Of a DNA stretch of 64,000 bases, positions 57,722-64,000 are shown one piece after another. The position numbers and the translations under genes were made by a program. Under the pieces are notes generated by a model that was given only the letters and a program-made list of their open reading frames with translations, did no database searches and was not told the origin of the DNA. Position 1 is the first letter of the stretch, and every line of letters starts with the position of its first letter. Source of the stretch: Entonaema liquescens (lineage: Eukaryota > Ascomycota > Sordariomycetes > Xylariales > Xylariaceae); the NCBI GenBank assembly GCA_902805475.1, contig CADCSX010000003.1, positions 1,054,001 to 1,118,000 of the forward strand. The letters are read 5' to 3'.

Positions 57722-60213
57722 GGTCTTCTACAGATTGATTGGATCATCCCAGCGAGACAAACAGGACCAAGACTTTGGACTTTTGGTGTCGCCCAAATAA
57801 CGTGACGAGCGGATGGTGTGGAAGGATCTCTCTTCTCGGTCGAATTGCTACCGGGTCTTCAATTCTTTCCAATGATATCCGACGTTTGGGGGAAAACTAT
57901 TCGCCACTAACTTCCTCTAAGATTTGGTAGATGAATGATTTACTACATATGTCCGGACCGTCTCTTGTTTGGAAATCACCCCGCAGCTCGGTGGCGTCGT
58001 CAGCACCGTGACGAATGCAAAATGAGTACGCTTCTATCTGCCTAGACAGGTCTTGTTGTTGGCGTCAACAAGCTTCCGTACCACCAACATCACGGTGCTT
58101 GCGAAGATGAACAAGCTCTGCAAATGCGAGGTCTTTCCACCACTACAGCGTATTGCAATGTGCTGTCGACACGTCAAAGATCTTCAAGTCCGCCCTGAAC
58201 ATCAGGCTGTTTCCTCAGCTGATCAGTTTTATATCACAACCTGATACCTTATTTGTTGGAGCGCGTGTACTCCAACCTGAATAGGGAGTCATTTCTCTAC
58301 TCTTCCAACTAATAAAATCATCGAATTTCCCCATTCCCAATAAGCGCGGGATCGAGTCAGCAAGCGCTTCTGTTAGCGCGGGTTTCCCTTTTGGGCCAAC
58401 CAACAACATCACCATCAACGACATCAATAAATGACTCCCAGGGTAACCCCAGCTTCGAGCTGTCAAGTGGATTAACGCTCTAACAAATAGCCGCCTCTAG
58501 CACAAGCAGTCTCTCACTACTAACTTCCTCTATCCCGCCTAGTCCGAGATCTACTTGGGCAAGCCTCGTTTTGGTACGCCGTGTATACACAATAGCGTTA
58601 CGGGCTGTCCAAGTTAAGGAATGCTAATTCCCCCGTCCTCATCGGGGCATAGTGGGCTAGGACTTAGGTCTCTTATCGGATAGGTCCTTTAGTCGGTCCA
58701 TTTCCCTATGAATGCCAAAGTCATCTGACTTATCAACAAAGGAAATATCCGCATGATAAAGCTCACGCCATATCTAGCATACCTATTTAGCTCTAGAGCG
58801 TAGATCTGTAGTGCAATCGTAGTAGTGGCTAGCTGAGGTTATACCGCCGTTAGCTTATCTCTCCAAGATGTACATTGCCAATATGATAAGTCGAATTGTC
58901 TCCTTAACTTCGGGGGAAATAAACGGCAGATAGTCCATCAAGGTGGACGTCGTATTAATTTGTCCCCGGCGCGAATAGGCTCATCAGGAACAATTATAAA
59001 ACGATTGATAACTCTCGTAGATATGTCATATATCTCAATAGTCAAATTGCGGAAGTTGATATCTCCAAAGTAGTGGGACCGCAAAAGGCTATTCGATCCA
59101 GTTAAACAATAGAAAAGCCCAATTCCGACATTCGCTTTTCTATAATATGACTAAATTATAGGTATTAGTTAGGGAGCTGCTAACAAATATAGTATTGTCG
59201 AAGATTATATTAAACTTAACGTCAAGTCTGGGTGATTAATCTGTGCTGAAATCCCAATACCGTAGTTTTATTTTTTCGGATATCTTGTATCAAATTCCTT
59301 TTTAGTTTTTGTAATCGTTCTTCTCTGGCTAGGAGCGAAGCACTGCCTAGTTGTAAGGGTAGCAACCCAGACAATAGCCATTTACGTTCTTGGCAGCCCG
59401 CTTTCGCTTATGTCTCAATAACTTCCTTCAATATGCTATAGGATAAAGCTGCTACTCTTTGTCATGATTACAAACCGTATTTCCATGATGAAACTTGAGC
59501 TTCCCTGTACTTCCAATATTTTAATCGTGACAAAATAGGCATATAGGACTATTCTCATCGCTGAGGGCGGCATGGAATTATATAAAGAAAATACCCTGTT
59601 ATATAATATCCACTCTTTACAACCCCAAGTTCTATAATGTTATTATAAGAATAACTATGCAGTGTGACTTCTATATCCGTGTCTGCAAGTTTGTGATAAA
59701 TGTCGCAATTACTGTGAAACGCGCGGCGTTAGGATTGCTATGCCTGCCGAAAATACTACCCTGTTCACATGTTTCCCAAGACCTTTTGAGTATTTCCTTT
59801 CCGGCGGTCCCTCTTCATGTGAGAAGGCGAAAAATTATCTCAGCAGGCTTGGTTAGTAACGTCCGAATGGGGAATACTCATAATACATCGTCTCTTGGGA
59901 AATGTGAAGAGCTATCGACTGAGCTCTGCCTGAGGAGGTGAGCTAAAGATGAAGATTGTCTCAAACGCGGGAGCTCGTTTTTATTCCATTTCACAGACGC
60001 ATCGTTCCCAAATGAATAAACCTTATACTTATTTAAAGTTTATGAAACCTCAAAGTCAAAGGCAACAAATTCAGTCGAGGTTAGATCGAACTCAGAATTG
60101 AGCCGCATCTTTGCCGCAGACTACCCAAACCCAACTAAACTCATTCATTACACCTCTCGGAATTGCGCACTCAAACGATCTCTTAAAAGCTTTACCACGA
60201 TATTTGGTTCAAA

Positions 60214-60456
60214 ATGTGTACGGAAGTTTGGTACCTGTATGATTGCAACCCCCGCAAAAATAGGAGGCATCTGGTATTCGACCACTACCGAGCCTGCGAA
60301 TTCTGGAAATTCAAGTACTCCTCTGCGGGCGATGAGGACGGCAGCGACGAGTGCTCTCAGTACAACGTCTTGGAGGACCATGAGACAGTTGAGAGGACCG
60401 GGGAGAGATGTCCGCAGTGCGCAAACTCGGGTGGTTCTCCCAGCTCGTCGGAATAA
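60214..60456 (+). CDS. Small cysteine-rich fungal protein (MCxE type)
   Basis: Intronless, 80 residues, start MCTEVWYLYDC. It has the layout of a group of small ascomycete proteins beginning MCxE/Q with spaced cysteines and a His-x-x-x-Cys: YDC, HYRACEFW, DECSQYN, CPQCANSGG. There is no signal peptide, so it is probably intracellular and zinc-binding. Function unknown for this group. It is the last recognisable gene before the AT-only tract 600 bp away. Shadow frames on both strands overlap it. Confidence is limited by size. Confidence 0.5.
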   Translation: MCTEVWYLYDCNPRKNRRHLVFDHYRACEFWKFKYSSAGDEDGSDECSQYNVLEDHETVERTGERCPQCANSGGSPSSSE

Positions 60457-61085
60457 GTTGGGACAGCTGGGATGATAACGTTGGGAATACGAGTTAGGGA
60501 TAAGGGATACATGACGACGGACTTCTCATTTCAAAGGGCGGGCGTTTTAAAGGCAGAAAGTTGACCTCGTGGTCCAGGGAGTTAATGGCAAACCGGCGGT
60601 TCTATTTTACTATGCGGTGCATTAAGAATGATTCGTTTACGACCAGTCTTCACAGACTTTCATCTTTTCTTATGGGTCAGGTTAATAAGGAATTTCCATG
60701 ATTCTGTTTCCCCCGGGGGGCAGAATAATATCAAGATCCTCTTCAAACGCTTCTGGTGTGTGATATCGCTTAATATGATAGTAAGAACGATGTATAACTT
60801 GCGAGCACACGGCCTAATCAGCTGCTAGAATCCACGTTTGAAAGGATAATGTCAACGGAAATGCCTATTTCAATAAAATTCACGTTGTAATTATATATGA
60901 TCTGGCTACCTTATATATCCAGATTGTAGTAAAGCGAGAAATATAAGGTCTCAATCCATGCTAGTAAACTTTCCCATTCTGTATCACACCAATCTCTACT
61001 ATTATAAAACTTATAAGCCTACCATCCGCCACTTACCAATTGGATAAACCCACATTTGACCATCCCATTTACACCAAAAGTTACT
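60457..61085. other. Transition zone before the AT-only tract
   Basis: Ordinary composition up to about 61.0 kb, then A+T rises sharply within some 50 bp. No gene seen. Confidence 0.5.
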
Positions 61086-64000
61086 TATTTTGAATATATT
61101 GTAACTGATTAATTTTAAAAATATTTAAGAACTATTTGGTTAATGTAATATTTTAAAAACGATTTATTAAATGACGTTATTTTAAAAAAAAAATATAAAG
61201 TTTTAATGATATTATTATATATTAAAATATTAATAAAATTAAATATATAATCTTGTAAATTAATTATTTATTCGATGTTAAATTTTTTAATTAAAATATA
61301 TAATGTTTTTTTATTATATTAAAAAAAACGTTATTAGCGTTTTATTTAACGTTATTAACGGCGGTATTTTTATTAAAAAAATTTCCGAAAAACATAATAT
61401 TTTTTATAATACGATTAATTACCGTTTAACTGGTAATTAAACGTTTGTTAATTTAATACAATTTCTTTAATTTATAAAAAATTAAAAAATATATTTATTT
61501 ATTTGGATTTTTTATTAAAAAGTTTTTAGATATTTTTTTAATTATTTAATTATAAAATATATCGCGTTTAAATATGCGAAAATTAACGGTTAAATTAACG
61601 TAATTAATAAAAATTAAATTAAAAATTTTATATAACAAAATTTAATAATTAAAATTAAAATAAATCGTTATATTAAAATTAAATAATTTAATAATTTTAA
61701 TTTTAAAATTATTATTTAATATTTTAATATTAAAGAAAATTATTATAGTAATATATTATTTTATTTAATATATAATATAAATAAAAAAAAGTTTATAATT
61801 AATCATAATACATATTTAATTTTGGTATTTTTTTTTTAAAAAAAAAATAGTTTTATTAATTAAAATAATTAAAATTTAATAGTTTAATTTTAGGAAATTT
61901 AAAAATTAAAAAAACGTTTATAAAAAGTTTTTAAAATAAATTTTAAACGTTATTTATTAAATATATTAATATAACCGGTGTTATGTTAAATTTTAATATT
62001 ATTTTTAAAAATAAAAATTTATAAATTTTTTAATTTAAAAAAAAAATAAAAAAAATTATAATTTAACGATTTATTTATATTAAAAAAAGTTAAATTAATA
62101 ATTATATTGTTATAAAATGGTTATAAAACATATTTATATTATAAATAAACGGGTTATTTAATTACGGTAAATTATAACGTTTATTAATATTAAATAATTA
62201 TAAAAATTATATATTTGTAAATTTATTTAATTATTTATTTTTAAATATTTTTTTTATATTTTTATTATTTTTTATTATTTTTTAATTAATTAATGTAATT
62301 AATTTAATTATTTAAAAATGAATTTATAATTATATGTTATTTTAATAATATTACGTTATGTTTTTTTTTAATTTATATTTCTTACGGTTTTTAATTTTTA
62401 AATAACGGGTTTTTTAATATTATTAAATTAATTTATTGTAAAATTTTAAATTTATTAAATAACGTTATTAATTTGTCGCTTGTTAATAAAGTTAAATTTA
62501 TTAAATGTTACGATATAATTAAATGGGAAAAATTAATTTAAAAAATATTAAAATAAGTTTTAAAATTATTGAAAATTAACTTATTAATAAATTTAAAATT
62601 TTAATATATTTTAAAATTTAAAAAAATTAATTTAACGGTAATATAATAGTTAAAATTAAAGTTAAAATTAAAAATAAAATTAATAATATTTATTAATTAA
62701 TTTAATAATTTTAATTGTTTAATGTTTCGCGTTAAATAATTAAATTAAGTTTTAATAAAATTTTATTAACGAAATAAATTATAAAATTTATATTTAAGAT
62801 TTTTATTATTATTAAATTTAAAATAATTTTAAAAGATTTTTATATATAATTATTAAAATGTTAATTAAAAATAATTAAATTAAAATAATATTAAAAAATT
62901 TTTAATTTTAATAAAAAATTTATTAAAATTAATGAAATAAATAGCGAAATTAACGATACGGTTTTTATAAACATTAAAACGGTTATAAATAATAAAATAA
63001 TAATAATTAATAAAAATATAAATGAAAATATAAATAAAAATATAAATAAGAATAAAAATTATAAAAATTAAACAATTTTATTATTTATTAAAATATGTTT
63101 TAAAAAAATTATAAAATTATTAATTGTTAATAAGTACGTACATAAAAAGAATAATAATAAAGTAATAATAAATAAATAAATAAGTTAAAATTAATATATT
63201 AATAATATTTAAAAAAGAAATTATTTATTATTAAAAAATAAAAGAAACGCGTTTTTTATATAATTTAAAATATATAGGTATTTTTTTATGTTAAGTACAT
63301 ATTATATAATAGTACGTGTGTCATTTAACTATTATTTATTTTATTTTTTTTTTATAATTAATTAATTGCGAATTTGATATTTGTTTTATGTTTTATTTAT
63401 TTTTTTAATTGTAAATTAATTTGGTTATTTTTTATTAATATCTTTATTATTTTATTAGAAAATATTTTAATTATTACATTTACGGGGTTATAAATATTAT
63501 ATATTTATTAAACGTTATTTATTTCTTAATTTTTATATAATTATTTTAATATTATTAAATTAATTATTAACTTTTTTTTATTCGTATTATTTATTTATAT
63601 TAAGTATTAATATAAGGAAAAAAAGTTAATATATAAAATTAACAAAACGTAAGGAAATAATAAACGTTTTAAGATGGTATTAATTATATAATAAATTACA
63701 TATTCCACATTAAATTTTTAAATTATTTTATAAATTTTATTAATAAATACGTTACAAGTAATTCGTTTATATTTGGTAAATAACCAATAAATAATATTAT
63801 TTATAATTCGAATTTTATTATTTTGAAAAATAAGTTTTTTATTATTTAAAACGATAATATAATTAATTTATAAATTTAAATTTTTATTATTCGCGAACGA
63901 TTTATTAACGAAAATATATAAATGTAAATTTTAAAAATTTAAATTAATATAATAGAATTTTCGTTTTTAATTATTTATTTATTATTAAATCTTAATATTA
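61086..64000. repeat. AT-only tract, likely RIP-mutated repetitive DNA
   Basis: About 2.9 kb, to the window end, composed almost entirely of A and T. It has very high TpA (TTAATTAA, TATATA) and no open frame of note. The few cytosines left are mostly followed by G (AACGTTA, TTAACGG, ATCGCG), while CpA and CpC are rare. That is the pattern expected when repeat-induced point mutation turns CpA to TpA and spares CpG. Such blocks are usually dead transposons, pericentromeric or subtelomeric DNA. No element type can be read because coding content is erased. The tract continues beyond the window. Confidence 0.85.

Larger units (their letters stand above)
53179..60213. other. 7-kb gene-poor region with small repeats
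   Basis: The only sizeable frame (176 codons, minus, 53805-54335) has neither motif nor convincing composition and ends in a lysine run from a TTC microsatellite (53824-53840). The region contains a TATCTACGTACCTAAGTACC copy (55121-55140), an ACCTACAGTACCTAC copy near 57318, an A-rich microsatellite (57477-57548), a perfect 8-bp-arm palindrome (57704-57721) and three near-identical CACTAACTTC-CTCTA 15-mers (54553, 57904, 58518). It may hold decayed transposons, but no transposase or reverse-transcriptase text is readable. Confidence 0.5.

Overview
This window comes from a filamentous ascomycete (Pezizomycotina). Sordariomycetes is my best guess, from protein resemblance only. The evidence is short GT..AG introns (about 40-120 bp, often with CTAAC branch sites), fungal-only families (rhodopsin-like/PTH11-type membrane proteins, the fungal STAND N-terminal domain with ankyrin repeats, DUF7708-like NB-ARC-TPR proteins, SPX-EXS transporter), dispersed P450 genes, and a 3-kb AT-only block at the right end that looks like repeat-induced point mutation (RIP). 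Genes lie on both strands in no operon order.

Layout. 0-1.9 kb: no convincing gene. 1.9-8.1 kb, all minus strand: mitochondrial EF-Tu (TUF1), a double GFA/CENP-V zinc protein, and a membrane-anchored S33/TAP-type serine hydrolase. 10.4-11.5 kb: a four-exon secreted Ala/Pro-rich protein with Kex2-type KR sites. 11.5-14.7 kb: gene-poor, with two perfect hairpins. 14.7-15.8 kb: a polytopic membrane protein. 16.4-19.6 kb: an intact NLR-like NB-ARC-TPR protein. 20.2-21.5 kb: a broken rhodopsin-like gene. 22.3-22.6 kb: a 75-aa secreted peptide precursor ending in five consecutive cysteines. 23.2-24.4 kb: a proline-iminopeptidase-like hydrolase. 24.7-26.8 kb: a basic hypothetical gene and a GH18 chitinase-like gene, both with probable frame breaks. 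28.2-31.5 kb: SPX-EXS (SYG1/XPR1) phosphate or inositol-pyrophosphate related membrane protein. 32.9-34.8 kb: P450. 35.8-37.6 kb: vacuolar-type M18 aminopeptidase. 38.8-40.6 kb: PAF-acetylhydrolase-like protein. 41.1-43.7 kb: broken STAND-N/ankyrin gene. 45.5-47.4 kb: second P450. 47.8-48.6 kb: uncertain gene. 48.7-53.2 kb: very long disordered methyltransferase-domain protein. 53.2-60.2 kb: mostly empty with small repeats. 60.2-60.5 kb: small Cys-rich protein. 61.1-64 kb: AT-only tract.

I see no operon, biosynthetic gene cluster or CRISPR. Two themes stand out. The first is receptor turnover: one intact NLR-like gene lies beside a dead rhodopsin-like gene, and a second, multiply frame-broken STAND/ankyrin gene is 20 kb away. 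The second is two small Kex2-site secreted precursors without recognisable families. Several single-base frame breaks fall on or near short homopolymers, so pseudogenisation and assembly indels must be told apart. Exon borders are my own hand-placed splices, checked only for reading phase.
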